Assembly: GCF_008727715.1 (NCBI RefSeq)
Contig: NZ_CP044218.1
Coordinates: 3,489,501 to 3,553,500 of the forward strand
Reading direction: 5' to 3'
DNA: 64,000 nt
Source: Mesorhizobium terrae
GTDB taxonomy: Bacteria; Pseudomonadota; Alphaproteobacteria; Rhizobiales; Rhizobiaceae
This document shows positions 26,092 to 34,624 of the stretch, piece by piece. Numbering within the stretch: the stretch's first letter is position 1; every line of letters starts with the position of its first letter. The notes under the pieces were generated by a model. The model was not told where the DNA came from. It made no database searches and was given only the letters and a program-made list of their open reading frames with translations. Made by a program: the position numbers and the translations under genes.

Positions 26092-26930
26092 GACGCAGCC
26101 TCTTTGCCACGGTCATGATCTATGTCGCCGTCGCGGCCTTCGTGGTGTCTGTATTGGCCCCGGTCGCATGGCTGTTCATCATGAGCATCTCGAACGCCAA
26201 CGACCTCACCACCATCCCGCTGCGCTGGATACCCGCCGAGCCGGACTTCTCGCGTTATGCGCGGCTGTTCTCGCTGGAAGAGGGCTCGGCCGGCCTGGCC
26301 TTCCTGTCGGCATTGCGCAATTCCATCGTCGTGGCGGTCAGCGCCACAGTGATCGCGCTCGCTGCCGGCATACCGGCCGCCTATTCCTTCTCGCGCTTTC
26401 CCGGCCGCATGCCGCTGCTTTATGCGGTGATCGTCACCTACATGATGCCGCCGGTTGCGCTGATCCTGCCGCTCTACAAGGTGTTTTCCACGCTCGGCCT
26501 GCTCAACAACGTCACCTCGCTGATCATCGTCTATTGCACGATCCTGCTGCCCTTCGTGACCTGGCTGATGAAGTCGGGCTTCGACGGCGTGCCGGTGGAG
26601 ATCGAACAGGCTGCCTCGATCGATGGCGCCAGCCTGTTCCAGATCCTGCGCTACATCACCTTGCCGGTGGCGGCCGCCTCGACGGGCGCGGCGGCACTTT
26701 TCGCGCTGCTCCTGGCCTGGGACGAGTTCTTCTACGCGCTGCTCTATACCAGCGACACCCGCGCCAAGACCCTGCCGGTGGCGATCGCCGACTTCGCGGC
26801 CGGCCGCGCCACAGACTACGGGCTGATCTCGGCGGTCGGTCTTCTGGCGGCTCTGCCGCCGGTGCTGATCGGCTTCTTCCTGCAGAAATCGCTGCTTTCC
26901 GGCCTGTCCGCCGGCAGCGTGAAAGGCTGA
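26088..26930 (+). CDS. CUT1-type sugar ABC transporter permease 2 (MalG-like)
   Basis: The protein has 280 residues when started at GTG 26088, which overlaps the first permease stop. The longer frame from 25233 runs through that gene and is rejected. The contact motif is in EIEQAASIDGASLFQILRYI (about 167-186), and the protein ends in a MalG-like FFLQKSLLSGLSAGSVKG. It forms the membrane pore with the product of 25204-26091. Confidence 0.9.
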   Translation: MRRSLFATVMIYVAVAAFVVSVLAPVAWLFIMSISNANDLTTIPLRWIPAEPDFSRYARLFSLEEGSAGLAFLSALRNSIVVAVSATVIALAAGIPAAYSFSRFPGRMPLLYAVIVTYMMPPVALILPLYKVFSTLGLLNNVTSLIIVYCTILLPFVTWLMKSGFDGVPVEIEQAASIDGASLFQILRYITLPVAAASTGAAALFALLLAWDEFFYALLYTSDTRAKTLPVAIADFAAGRATDYGLISAVGLLAALPPVLIGFFLQKSLLSGLSAGSVKG

Positions 26931-26932
26931 CC

Positions 26933-27964
26933 ATGACGAGGGGGACAATGGGCGAGGGGATCGGCCTGGCGCGTTTGCAGGCCGAGATGGCAAGGCAGGG
27001 CGCGGACGCACTCGCCTCGCTGACGGGAAATGCGGTTGTCGCCGCCGAACTGGCGGCCAGCATTGCCCGTACCGGCAGTCTGGTGCTGGTCGGCATGGGG
27101 GCTTCGCACTACGTCAATCGCATCGTCGAGCCGGCATGGCGCAAGGCGGGTGTCGACTGCCGCGCTGAAACAGCCGGCGACATTCTACAGCAGGATTTGC
27201 CGGTGCGGCCGCGCACGCTGGTGCTGGTGTCGCAGTCGGGCGAATCCGGCGAAATCCTGCAGCTGCTCGACCGGCTGCCGCACAACAGTGACCTGTTCGG
27301 CATGACGCTTGCCCCGCAAAGCACGCTCGGCCGCACGCTGCCTTGCCTCATTGGCGCCGGCGGGCAGGAAGTGGCTTTCGCGGCGACGCGGAGCCTTACC
27401 GTCACGCTCGCCCTGCATGCCGCGGCGCTCGCTGTGCACGGGGTGGGCGAAGAAGACCTCGCCGCGATGCTTGCGACACCACCACTGCCCGATGTCGATG
27501 CCGCGCTCGCGGCCTTGGCGTCGAAGACGTCGATCATCATCGCCGGGCGCGGCGAACTGCGCGGCCTTGCCGAGGCGAGCGGCCTGATCCTGATGGAACT
27601 CGCGCGCATTCCGGCCTTCGGTTTCGAGTTCGGCCAGTTCCGCCACGGTCCGCTGGAAGCATTGGCTCCCGAACTCGGCGTGCTGTTGCTGCGCGGTCCG
27701 GGTTCGCTGAGCGCGGGGACGGTGACGCTGGCAAAGGCGGCAGCCGGCGCAGGCAGCCCGCCGGTCATCTTCGATTGCAGCGGCGAGGCTACGATCGACG
27801 GTGCGGTGACTGTTTCGTTTCCGCCCCGAGAAGGGCTCGGCGCGGTGGCCGCCATGCTGCCGGCCCTGCAAAAACTCATCATTGCCATAGCCGGCCGGAA
27901 GGTGACCGGCGTCGGCGAGCCGGTGCGCTCGACGAAAATTACCGGAATAGACCATGAAGCATGA
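26933..27964 (+). CDS. SIS-domain sugar-phosphate deaminase/isomerase-like protein
   Basis: The 343-residue protein has two SIS domains like the isomerase half of GlmS. The first has LVGMGASHYV and VSQSGESGEILQLL; the second has IIAGRGELRGLAEA followed by GFEFGQFRHGPLEAL, which carries the phosphosugar and ring-opening residues. The glutaminase domain of GlmS is absent. By family this could be a SIS-type glucosamine-6-phosphate deaminase (NagB-II) or a deglycase of the FrlB type. It starts two bases after the permease stop; ATG 26948 is an alternative. It overlaps the kinase gene by 11 bases, so the two probably act in series. Confidence 0.75.
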   Translation: MTRGTMGEGIGLARLQAEMARQGADALASLTGNAVVAAELAASIARTGSLVLVGMGASHYVNRIVEPAWRKAGVDCRAETAGDILQQDLPVRPRTLVLVSQSGESGEILQLLDRLPHNSDLFGMTLAPQSTLGRTLPCLIGAGGQEVAFAATRSLTVTLALHAAALAVHGVGEEDLAAMLATPPLPDVDAALAALASKTSIIIAGRGELRGLAEASGLILMELARIPAFGFEFGQFRHGPLEALAPELGVLLLRGPGSLSAGTVTLAKAAAGAGSPPVIFDCSGEATIDGAVTVSFPPREGLGAVAAMLPALQKLIIAIAGRKVTGVGEPVRSTKITGIDHEA

Positions 27965-28901
27965 ACGCCCGCAGCCATCGCAACGACCGTCCATCCACGT
28001 CATTGGCGGCGTGATGGTCGATCTGATCATGGGGCCGGTGACGCCATGGCCGCGTCCCGGCACGGAAACCTTCGTTGACCATTCCGAGTTGCGCGCCGGC
28101 GGCCCGGCCGGCAATACCGGCCTGGCGCTCAAGGCGCTGGGCGTGCCGCACCATATCGTCTGCAATGTCGGCAGCGACATGTTCGGCGAATGGCTGGTCG
28201 AGACCTTCGGCGATGCCGCCAGCGCCTGGCCCAGGGTAGCGACGCCGACGGCCTTGTCGGTCGGCGTCGAACATCCCGGCGGCGAGCGGTCCTTCCTGAC
28301 AACGGCCGGCAATCTCGCGGTTCAGACCCCGCAGAGCATGCTGGCGATGCTGCCGGAAAGAGCGCGTCCCGGTGACATCGCTCTGCTGACCGGTTCCTTC
28401 CTCTATCTCGACCTGATCGATGCCTTCGACACGATGCTGGCAGCCGTTTCGGCGCGCGGTTTCGAGGTGGCACTCGACACTGGCTGGCCTTCGGATGGCT
28501 GGACGGATACGATCAAGGCGCACACCATGGCCTGCCTCGCCCATTGCGACCATGTGCTGCTCAACGAGATCGAGAGCCTGTCGCTGTCGGGCGAGAAGAC
28601 GGTGGAGGCCGCGGCCTGCTGGCTTGCCGACCATGCCAAGCCCGGTGCCATCGTCGTCATCAAGCGTGGCGGCGAGGGCGCATCGGCCTGGCGCGACGGT
28701 GCGCTCGTGCATGTGCCGGCACCGGCTGTTGCGGTGGTGGACACCACCGGCGCGGGCGACACGTTCAATGCCGGCTATCTTGGCGCCTTGCTGGACGGAG
28801 TGCCGCTGGAAGACGCGTTGCGCGCCGGCGTTGCTGTGGCCTCGGCGGCGATCGCATCCTCGCCGCGCCGATACGTCTCGCTGGAAGTCGCGCTGAGCTA
28901 G
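27954..28901 (+). CDS. PfkB-family carbohydrate kinase
   Basis: The 315-residue protein is a ribokinase-type kinase. An N-terminal substrate region includes GGPAGNTGLALKALG (44-58), and the C-terminal anion-hole motif DTTGAGDTFNAGYLGALL contains the catalytic Asp. Its first 11 bases overlap the SIS gene. Substrate cannot be fixed from the sequence: a hexose, amino sugar or sugar acid are all possible. Given the operon it is likely to phosphorylate the sugar imported by the CUT1 transporter before or after the SIS step. Confidence 0.82.
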   Translation: MKHERPQPSQRPSIHVIGGVMVDLIMGPVTPWPRPGTETFVDHSELRAGGPAGNTGLALKALGVPHHIVCNVGSDMFGEWLVETFGDAASAWPRVATPTALSVGVEHPGGERSFLTTAGNLAVQTPQSMLAMLPERARPGDIALLTGSFLYLDLIDAFDTMLAAVSARGFEVALDTGWPSDGWTDTIKAHTMACLAHCDHVLLNEIESLSLSGEKTVEAAACWLADHAKPGAIVVIKRGGEGASAWRDGALVHVPAPAVAVVDTTGAGDTFNAGYLGALLDGVPLEDALRAGVAVASAAIASSPRRYVSLEVALS

Positions 28902-29009
28902 GCTGCGGTCCATGCTTCCCATGGCTGGCGCCTTGACATGGTGGCCAAGCCCGGACTTCTTGGTCGATGCGTGTGGTCATGGTTCGGGCCGGCGCCGACA
29001 AGGGGAAGC

Positions 29010-29774
29010 ATGCGAGCGGCTAGGCGGAAAATAGAAGACACTGGTACTATAAATATCGAGCCCATCGACGGCGCCACCGCGCGCCGTGCCGGCTCGAGCG
29101 TGCACGCTTCCGTCGCGCACGAAATCGGCCTCAGGATCGTGCGCGGTGACTATCCGCCCGGCACCATCCTACCCAATGAGGCGAAGTGGGCCGAGACGTT
29201 CAATGTCAGTCGTTCGGCGGTTCGCGAAGCCATCAAGATGCTGATGGCCAAGAGCCTGCTTGCCTCGCGGCCGAAGGTCGGCAGCCGGGTCGAGCCGCGC
29301 GAGCGCTGGAACCTGCTCGACCGCGATGTGCTTGGCTGGTACGCCACTTCGCCCAACCGTGGCCCCTTCCTGCGTACGGTGCAGGAATTCCGCCACCTGA
29401 TCGAACCGGAGGCGAGCGCCTTTGCCGCCATGCGCCGTACCGACGCGCAGATGGAGGAGATCAGCCGCGCATGCCGCGATATGAAGGATGCAATAACGCT
29501 GGAAGAGCGCACGCGCGCCGACACGCGCTTCCATCTCGCCATCCTGCGCGCTTCCGGCAACGATCTGCTGGTGCCGCTCGGAGTGCTGATCGAACAGGCC
29601 TTCGACCACCTGTTCGTGCATGTGACGCGAGAGGGGGACGACCTCGAGACCGCGCAGAAACTGCACGAACTGGTCGAGAAGAACATCCGTCTGCAGCGGC
29701 CGGATGCCGCGCGCGCCGCAGTGCGCAAGCTGCTCGCCAACACCGACAAGGTGGTGGGCCGCGAGCCCGAATGA
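29010..29774 (+). CDS. FadR-subfamily GntR transcriptional regulator
   Basis: Starting at ATG 29010 (AGGGGA before it) the protein has 254 residues. A winged helix-turn-helix covers about 28-95, with GTILPNEAKWAETFNVSRSA being typical GntR. An all-helical FCD effector domain follows, with FRHLIEPEASAFAA and a DTRFHLAILRASGN segment that holds metal-binding residues. It lies 108 bases after the kinase gene and 27 bases before the hydrolase gene on the same strand. It may control the hydrolase-MFS pair, the upstream sugar operon, or both. Confidence 0.85.
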   Translation: MRAARRKIEDTGTINIEPIDGATARRAGSSVHASVAHEIGLRIVRGDYPPGTILPNEAKWAETFNVSRSAVREAIKMLMAKSLLASRPKVGSRVEPRERWNLLDRDVLGWYATSPNRGPFLRTVQEFRHLIEPEASAFAAMRRTDAQMEEISRACRDMKDAITLEERTRADTRFHLAILRASGNDLLVPLGVLIEQAFDHLFVHVTREGDDLETAQKLHELVEKNIRLQRPDAARAAVRKLLANTDKVVGREPE

Positions 29775-29801
29775 CCTTCCAACGGACAGACTCGACCTAG
29801 A

Positions 29802-31361
29802 ATGACGACGAAGCCGCAGCGCCCGAACGTGCTCTTCATTTGCGCCGACCAGTGGCGTGGCGACTGCCTGTCGGCGCTAGGCCATCCTAATGTGCGCACG
29901 CCGAACCTCGATGCGCTCGCCGCCGACGGCGTATTGTTTCGCCAGCATTTCGGCCAGTGCACGCCGTGCGGGCCGTCGCGCACCAGCCTCCTGACCGGCC
30001 TTTATCTGATGAACCACCGCTCCGGCCGCAACGGCACGCCGCTCGATGCGCGGCACAGCAACATCGCGCTGGAGGCGCGCAAGGCGGGCTACGAGCCGGC
30101 CCTGTTCGGCTATACCGACACCAGCCTCGATCCGCGCGGGCGCCACCCCAACGATCCGGCGCTGACCGGCTACGACAAGGGCGTGATGCCGGGTTTCGTG
30201 ACACCGCTGCATCTGCCCGACGACATGGCACCGTGGGTGGCTGATCTCGTGGCGCGCGGCTACCGGCTGCCGCACGGCCGCGGCGATGTTTTCCGGCCGC
30301 GACCGGACTTCGAGAAGCCGGCGGATCGCGGCTTTCGTTACATCCCCACCATCTTCCCGGCCGAACAGAGCGAGACGGCCTATCTTGCTGACCGTTTCCT
30401 GGAATGGCTGGCGGTGCGCGACGAAAAACCGTGGTTCGCGCATCTGGTCTTCTACCGGCCGCATCCACCGTTGATCGCGCCGGAACCCTACAATCGAATT
30501 GTCGATCCCGCCGACGTGACGCTGCCTGCGCGGGCGGCAAGCCTAACGCAGGAAAAGCGCCAGCATCCGCTGCTTGCCTATGAGCTCGACAGGCTGAGCG
30601 AACCCGGCCTTTATGACGAGCACAGCCCGCTTGATCCGGTCTCTGCGGAGGAATTGGAAATCCGCCAGATGCGAGCGACCTATTACGGGCTCATCGCCGA
30701 GGTCGACCACCATATCGGCCGCATCGTCGCGCATCTGAAACGGACCGGCGAATATGACCGCACGCTGATCATCGTCACCAGCGACCATGCGGAGATGCTG
30801 GGCGAGCACCATGCCTGGGGCAAGGAGATCTATTTCGACGGCGCCTTCCACCTGCCGCTGGTGATCCGCGACCCTCGTGCCGAGGCCGATGCGGGCCGTG
30901 GATCGACCGTAGATGCGCTGACCGAGGCCGTTGACATCATGCCGACCATCCTCGATTGGCTGGGGCTCGAAAAGCCGCGGGCCTGCGACGGCCGTTCGCT
31001 GATGCCGCTGTTGCATGGCGCCACGCCAACCGATTGGCGCGACGCCGTGTTCTTCGAGCACGACTTCCGCACCGTGGCGACGCAGAAGGTGGAAATGGCA
31101 CTCGGCATCGCCTCCGACCAGTGCAGCTATGCGGTGGTGCGCGACCGGCACTACAAGTATGTGCATTTCGCGGCCCTACCGCCACTGCTGTTCGATCTGG
31201 CTCAAGACCCGCATGAGATGACGAACCTGGCCGACCGACCCGAAATGGCGCCGATCGTTCTGCGCTATGCACAGAAGATGCTCGACTGGCGGCTGACCCA
31301 TGCCGAGCGCACGCTGACCAACATGGTGCTGACCGAGGGCGGTGTCGTTTCCCTTCCTTGA
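29802..31361 (+). CDS. Sulfatase-superfamily hydrolase, phosphonate monoester hydrolase-like
   Basis: The 519-residue enzyme belongs to the alkaline phosphatase/sulfatase superfamily. The maturation motif CGPSR begins at Cys 56, the residue converted to formylglycine; the metal site includes Asp 16 in CADQW and a late SDHAEMLGEHH segment. From memory it resembles the Rhizobium leguminosarum phosphonate monoester hydrolase over most of its length, for example TGLYLMNHR, HPPL-AP-PY, EIRQMRATYYGLI, PRACDGRSL and YKYVHFAALPPLLFDL. No signal peptide is seen, so it is cytoplasmic. Likely substrates are phosphonate or phosphate diesters, with sulfate esters a side activity. A generic arylsulfatase is the alternative. 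Confidence 0.82.
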   Translation: MTTKPQRPNVLFICADQWRGDCLSALGHPNVRTPNLDALAADGVLFRQHFGQCTPCGPSRTSLLTGLYLMNHRSGRNGTPLDARHSNIALEARKAGYEPALFGYTDTSLDPRGRHPNDPALTGYDKGVMPGFVTPLHLPDDMAPWVADLVARGYRLPHGRGDVFRPRPDFEKPADRGFRYIPTIFPAEQSETAYLADRFLEWLAVRDEKPWFAHLVFYRPHPPLIAPEPYNRIVDPADVTLPARAASLTQEKRQHPLLAYELDRLSEPGLYDEHSPLDPVSAEELEIRQMRATYYGLIAEVDHHIGRIVAHLKRTGEYDRTLIIVTSDHAEMLGEHHAWGKEIYFDGAFHLPLVIRDPRAEADAGRGSTVDALTEAVDIMPTILDWLGLEKPRACDGRSLMPLLHGATPTDWRDAVFFEHDFRTVATQKVEMALGIASDQCSYAVVRDRHYKYVHFAALPPLLFDLAQDPHEMTNLADRPEMAPIVLRYAQKMLDWRLTHAERTLTNMVLTEGGVVSLP

Positions 31362-31432
31362 AGTGCGTTGCCCGATATCTGGTATCATTTCTTGGGCCAG
31401 ATTGGTGCTGCCGGGCGAGTGCGGAAAGGCGC

Positions 31433-32707
31433 ATGAGTTCCGAGCCTACCGCAAGGAGCCCGGGCCCAGACATGAACCAGCATCCCGTCCGGCCGGTGGA
31501 CGCGGCCTCCGTCATCGATGGCCGCAAGGCTTGGATACGCCTCGCCATCTCGGTGGCGCTTGGCACGATCGGCGCGGTCGGCATGTGGGCGGTGGTGGTG
31601 GTGTTGCCAGCGGTGCAGGCCGAATTCGGCGTCGACCGTGCCGATGCTTCGTTGCCCTATACGGCGACAATGATCGGTTTTGCCGCCGGCAACGTGCTGG
31701 TCGGCCGGGCCGTCGACCGCATGGGTTACTGGCTGCCGGCGCTCTTGTCGGCGCTGACCCTTGGCGCCGGCATGGTGCTGGCATCCTTTGCCGGCTCGAT
31801 CCTGCAATTCACGCTGGCGCAGGGCATCCTCGTCGGCTTCGGCACGGCGGCGATCTTCGGTCCGCTGGTTGCAGACATCTCGCATTGGTTCAACCGGCGC
31901 CGTGGCGTGGCCGTCGCCTTTGCCGCCTGCGGCAACTATCTGGCGGGCGCCCTGTGGCCGGTGGTGATACCGCCGCTGATGCATGCCGAAGGCTGGCGCA
32001 CCACTTATCTCGGCATCGGCATATTCTGCGTCGTCACCATGGTGCCGCTGACGCTGATGCTGCGCGAAGGCGCCCCGCGCGAGGCGGCTGCCAACACCCC
32101 CGGCGGGCGGCGCGTGCAGCCGATCCCACTGTCGCCGGCGACGCTGCAAGGCCTGCTCATCGTTGCCGGTTTCGGCTGCTGCATGGCCATGGCGATGCCG
32201 CAGGTGCATATCGTCGCCTATTGCATGGACCTCGGCTATGGCGTGGCGCGCGGCGCCGAGATGCTGTCGATCATGCTCGCCGGCGGCGTGGTCAGCCGCA
32301 TCGCCTCGGGTTTCGTCGCCGACCGCATCGGCGGCGTGAAGACGCTGCTGATCGGCTCGGCGCTGCAGTGCCTGGCGCTGCTGTTCTACATCCCCTTCGA
32401 CGGGCTGGCCTCGCTCTACATCGTCTCACTGGTCTTCGGCCTGTCGCAGGGCGGCATCGTGCCGTGCTACGCCATCATCGTGCGCGAATATATGCCGGCG
32501 GCCGAAGCCGGCCAACGCGTCGGCCTGGTGATGATGGCAACGATCTTCGGCATGGCGGCGGGCGGCTGGATGTCGGGCTGGATCTATGACCTCTACGGCT
32601 CTTACAGCGCTGCCTTCCTGAACGGCATCGCCTGGAACCTGGTCAATCTCGCGGCGATGCTGCTGTTGCTGTGGTTGGTGGGACGGGTGAAGGCGGCGAC
32701 CGTGTGA
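31433..32707 (+). CDS. Major facilitator superfamily transporter
   Basis: The protein has about 12 membrane segments and 424 residues from ATG 31433 (GGAAAGG before it); ATG 31472 is an alternative, 411-residue start with AAGGAG further away. The loop between segments 2 and 3 is GNVLVGRAVDRMGYW, the MFS motif A position, and a matching VADRIGGVK lies after segment 8. It most resembles monocarboxylate/oxalate-type (OFA-like) exchangers. It follows the hydrolase gene and may import its substrate or export its product. The substrate is unknown. Confidence 0.8.
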   Translation: MSSEPTARSPGPDMNQHPVRPVDAASVIDGRKAWIRLAISVALGTIGAVGMWAVVVVLPAVQAEFGVDRADASLPYTATMIGFAAGNVLVGRAVDRMGYWLPALLSALTLGAGMVLASFAGSILQFTLAQGILVGFGTAAIFGPLVADISHWFNRRRGVAVAFAACGNYLAGALWPVVIPPLMHAEGWRTTYLGIGIFCVVTMVPLTLMLREGAPREAAANTPGGRRVQPIPLSPATLQGLLIVAGFGCCMAMAMPQVHIVAYCMDLGYGVARGAEMLSIMLAGGVVSRIASGFVADRIGGVKTLLIGSALQCLALLFYIPFDGLASLYIVSLVFGLSQGGIVPCYAIIVREYMPAAEAGQRVGLVMMATIFGMAAGGWMSGWIYDLYGSYSAAFLNGIAWNLVNLAAMLLLLWLVGRVKAATV

Positions 32708-32735
32708 CGCTCATCGCGGCGGGGAGCCGGTAACT

Positions 32736-32771
32736 CGTTCCACCGCAGGCCGTTTCGAACAGGGTGGAACG
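32736..32771. terminator. Terminator hairpin between convergent MFS and Rrf2 genes
   Basis: CGTTCCACC and GGTGGAACG form a perfect 9-base stem with an 18-base loop. It sits between the MFS stop (32707) and the Rrf2 stop (32776). No T-run follows, so termination strength is uncertain. Confidence 0.5.
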
Positions 32772-32775
32772 TGAG

Positions 32776-33228
32776 CTAGTTGGACTGCGTCGACAGTTCC
32801 GCCGGATAATCGTCATTGTCGGCGTCGCGCATGGCGGCCAGGCTGCGGTTGTCGAGCACGTCGGCGATGGCCTGACGCACTTCCAGCATCATATGGCGCA
32901 CTTCGCAGGTCGCCTCGTTGCAGTCCTCGCAGCGCTGATACTGCGTGCGACTGGCGCAAGGGATCGGCGCCAGCGGCCCGTCGAGCACGCGCACAACATG
33001 ACCGATCTTGATCTCGGCGGCGGGCCTGGCCAGCCGATAGCCGCCATCCTTGCCCTTGCGGCTCTGCACGAAGCCGGCATTGCGCAGTTCGCCGAGGATG
33101 GCGTCGAGGAATTTCTTCGGGATGTTGTTGGCAACGGCGATGTCGTTGACGAAGGCCAGTTGCCCGACCGGCATGCGCGACAGATGCACGAGAGCCTTGA
33201 GCCCGTATTTGCCTTTTTTGGTGAGCAT
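32776..33228 (-). CDS. Rrf2-family regulator with cysteine cluster, next to sulfate transport genes
   Basis: Started at ATG 33228 the protein has 150 residues and begins MLTKKGKYGLKALVHL, the normal Rrf2 beginning; the open frame to 33417 adds 63 residues without family resemblance and is rejected. The winged helix with IPKKFLDAILGELRNAGFV and the wing KGKDGGYRL is clear. Cysteines C91, C100, C103 and C108 with H112 make a cluster able to hold an iron-sulfur group, as in IscR, NsrR or RirA, although the spacing differs. The adjacent sulfate genes suggest a role in sulfur or cysteine control. Confidence 0.82.
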   Translation of the reverse strand: MLTKKGKYGLKALVHLSRMPVGQLAFVNDIAVANNIPKKFLDAILGELRNAGFVQSRKGKDGGYRLARPAAEIKIGHVVRVLDGPLAPIPCASRTQYQRCEDCNEATCEVRHMMLEVRQAIADVLDNRSLAAMRDADNDDYPAELSTQSN

Positions 33229-33422
33229 GCCCGACACTGCTTGATCCGCGATCCGACCAGCCATTTGCCGGCTGTTTGTGCGCAAATCATGGCAGGATCG
33301 GCAGCCTGAACGCGCATTGGGAGAATAGAGTTCAGTGTTTTGATATACAATAAGAAGAGCGTTGATTTTTCGTGACTTTTCGAAATCTTCGAGTGAATTG
33401 GTCGACCCCGCGGCCATAAATG

Positions 33423-33448
33423 AAAAAGCCGGCTTGCGCCGGCTTTTT
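33423..33448. terminator. Strong terminator after the sulfate-binding protein gene
   Basis: AAAAAGCCGGC and GCCGGCTTTTT form a perfect 11-base stem with loop TTGC. It lies 20 bases after the stop of the minus-strand sulfate-binding gene and ends the sulfate operon; the T-run is present in both directions. Confidence 0.88.
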
Positions 33449-33468
33449 GCGTGGAGCGTCGTGCCGCC

Positions 33469-34455
33469 TCAGCGGTTGCCGTAGATCTGGTCGAGCAGCG
33501 CGCCTTCGCCGAAGTGGTCTTTCTGGACCTTCGCCCAGCCGCCGAATACGTCCTCGACGGTGACGAGGCGCACGGCGGGGAACTTGTCCTTGAACTCGGC
33601 CGCGACCTTTTCGTCACGCACGCGCACGCCGTTCTCGGCCTCGATCTTCTGGCCTTCGGGAGTGTAGAGGAAGTCGAGATAGGTCTTGGCCAGGTCGCGG
33701 GTGCCGTGCTCGTCGGCAACCTTGTCGACGATGGCAACCGGGAACTCGGCCAAAAGGCTGACCGACGGTGTCACCTGCTGGTATTTGTCGGCACCATATT
33801 CGCGGGCAATGCCCTGGGTTTCGGACTCGAAGGTGATCAGCACATCGCCGATGCCGCGTTCAGCGAAGGTGGTGGTGGCGGCGCGGCCACCGGTGTCGAA
33901 CACCGGCACGTTGTTGAAGATCTTGGTGAGGAACTCCTTCACCTTGGCTTCGTCGCCATTAAACTTCTCTTTGGCGTAGGCCGCCGCCGCCAGATAGGTG
34001 TAGCGTGCATTGCCCGAGGTCTTGGGGTTCGGGAAGATCACCTGAACGCCTTCGCGGGCGAGATCATCCCAATCCTTGATGTTCTTCGGATTGCCGGCCC
34101 TGACCAGGAAAGAGGGCAGTGAATAGAAGGGCGAGGCGTTGTTGGCGAAATCTTTCTGCCAGTCGGCCGAGACAAAACCCTGCTTGACCAGGAAATCGAC
34201 GTCCGGAACCTGGTTGAAGGTCACCACGTCGGCGCCGAGGCCTTCGACGATGGAGCGCGCCAGCTTCGAGGTGCCGGCGTGCGACTGGTCGATGGTGGTG
34301 CCCGGATGCTTTTCGACGAAGGCCTTGTTGATCTGCACGAACAGTTCGCGGCCAACGTCATAGGAAGCGTTGAGCAGCTTGTCGGCGGCCAAAGCGGGCG
34401 CGGCAGCGAGGATCAGACCGGCCAGGGCGGCACCGGCAAGCAAAAGGCGTCTCAT
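33469..34455 (-). CDS. Sulfate ABC transporter binding protein 1
   Basis: The 328-residue protein is a sulfate/thiosulfate-binding protein of the Sbp/CysP family. The signal peptide ends after ALA at residue 23. Family marks are LNASYDVGRELFVQIN, DQSHAGTSKLARSIVEGL and VIFPNPKTSGNARYTYLAA. It brings periplasmic sulfate to the CysTWA membrane complex. It is the last gene of the block, 169 bases after cysA, and is followed by a strong terminator. A second, different binding protein starts the block, so this locus has two. Confidence 0.9.
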   Translation of the reverse strand: MRRLLLAGAALAGLILAAAPALAADKLLNASYDVGRELFVQINKAFVEKHPGTTIDQSHAGTSKLARSIVEGLGADVVTFNQVPDVDFLVKQGFVSADWQKDFANNASPFYSLPSFLVRAGNPKNIKDWDDLAREGVQVIFPNPKTSGNARYTYLAAAAYAKEKFNGDEAKVKEFLTKIFNNVPVFDTGGRAATTTFAERGIGDVLITFESETQGIAREYGADKYQQVTPSVSLLAEFPVAIVDKVADEHGTRDLAKTYLDFLYTPEGQKIEAENGVRVRDEKVAAEFKDKFPAVRLVTVEDVFGGWAKVQKDHFGEGALLDQIYGNR

Positions 34456-34565
34456 GAAAAGGCTCCGTTCAAAAAAACATCAGGAGCCTCGCACCATAAA
34501 GCCCGCGCCGCGCAACACGAGGCATGCGGGCTTCAACAGCCGTCGTGGAATTGGAAAAACCGTCT

Positions 34566-34585
34566 CCCGGATCGACAATTCCGGG
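34566..34585 (-). terminator. Weak terminator-like hairpin after cysA
   Basis: On the minus strand CCCGGA and TCCGGG form a 6-base stem with an 8-base loop, followed by AGACGG and then TTTTT. It lies between cysA and the first binding-protein gene and could lower readthrough. A second stem, AAGCCCGC/GCGGGCTT at 34499-34533, is nearer the binding-protein start. Confidence 0.35.
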
Positions 34586-34624
34586 TCGTTCATTCCATGA
34601 TTGGCCGGAAAACTCCGTCTCCGA

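Noticed and set aside
29802..31361. Reading the hydrolase as a sulfatase for sulfated chitin or GAG sugars
   Set aside because: No signal peptide is present and the sequence is closer to phosphonate monoester hydrolase than to exo-sulfatases, so the idea has little support.
33229..33417. N-terminal extension of the Rrf2 gene
   Set aside because: Rrf2 proteins begin with the MLTKKGKYGL-type start seen at 33228; the extension is AT-rich promoter DNA.
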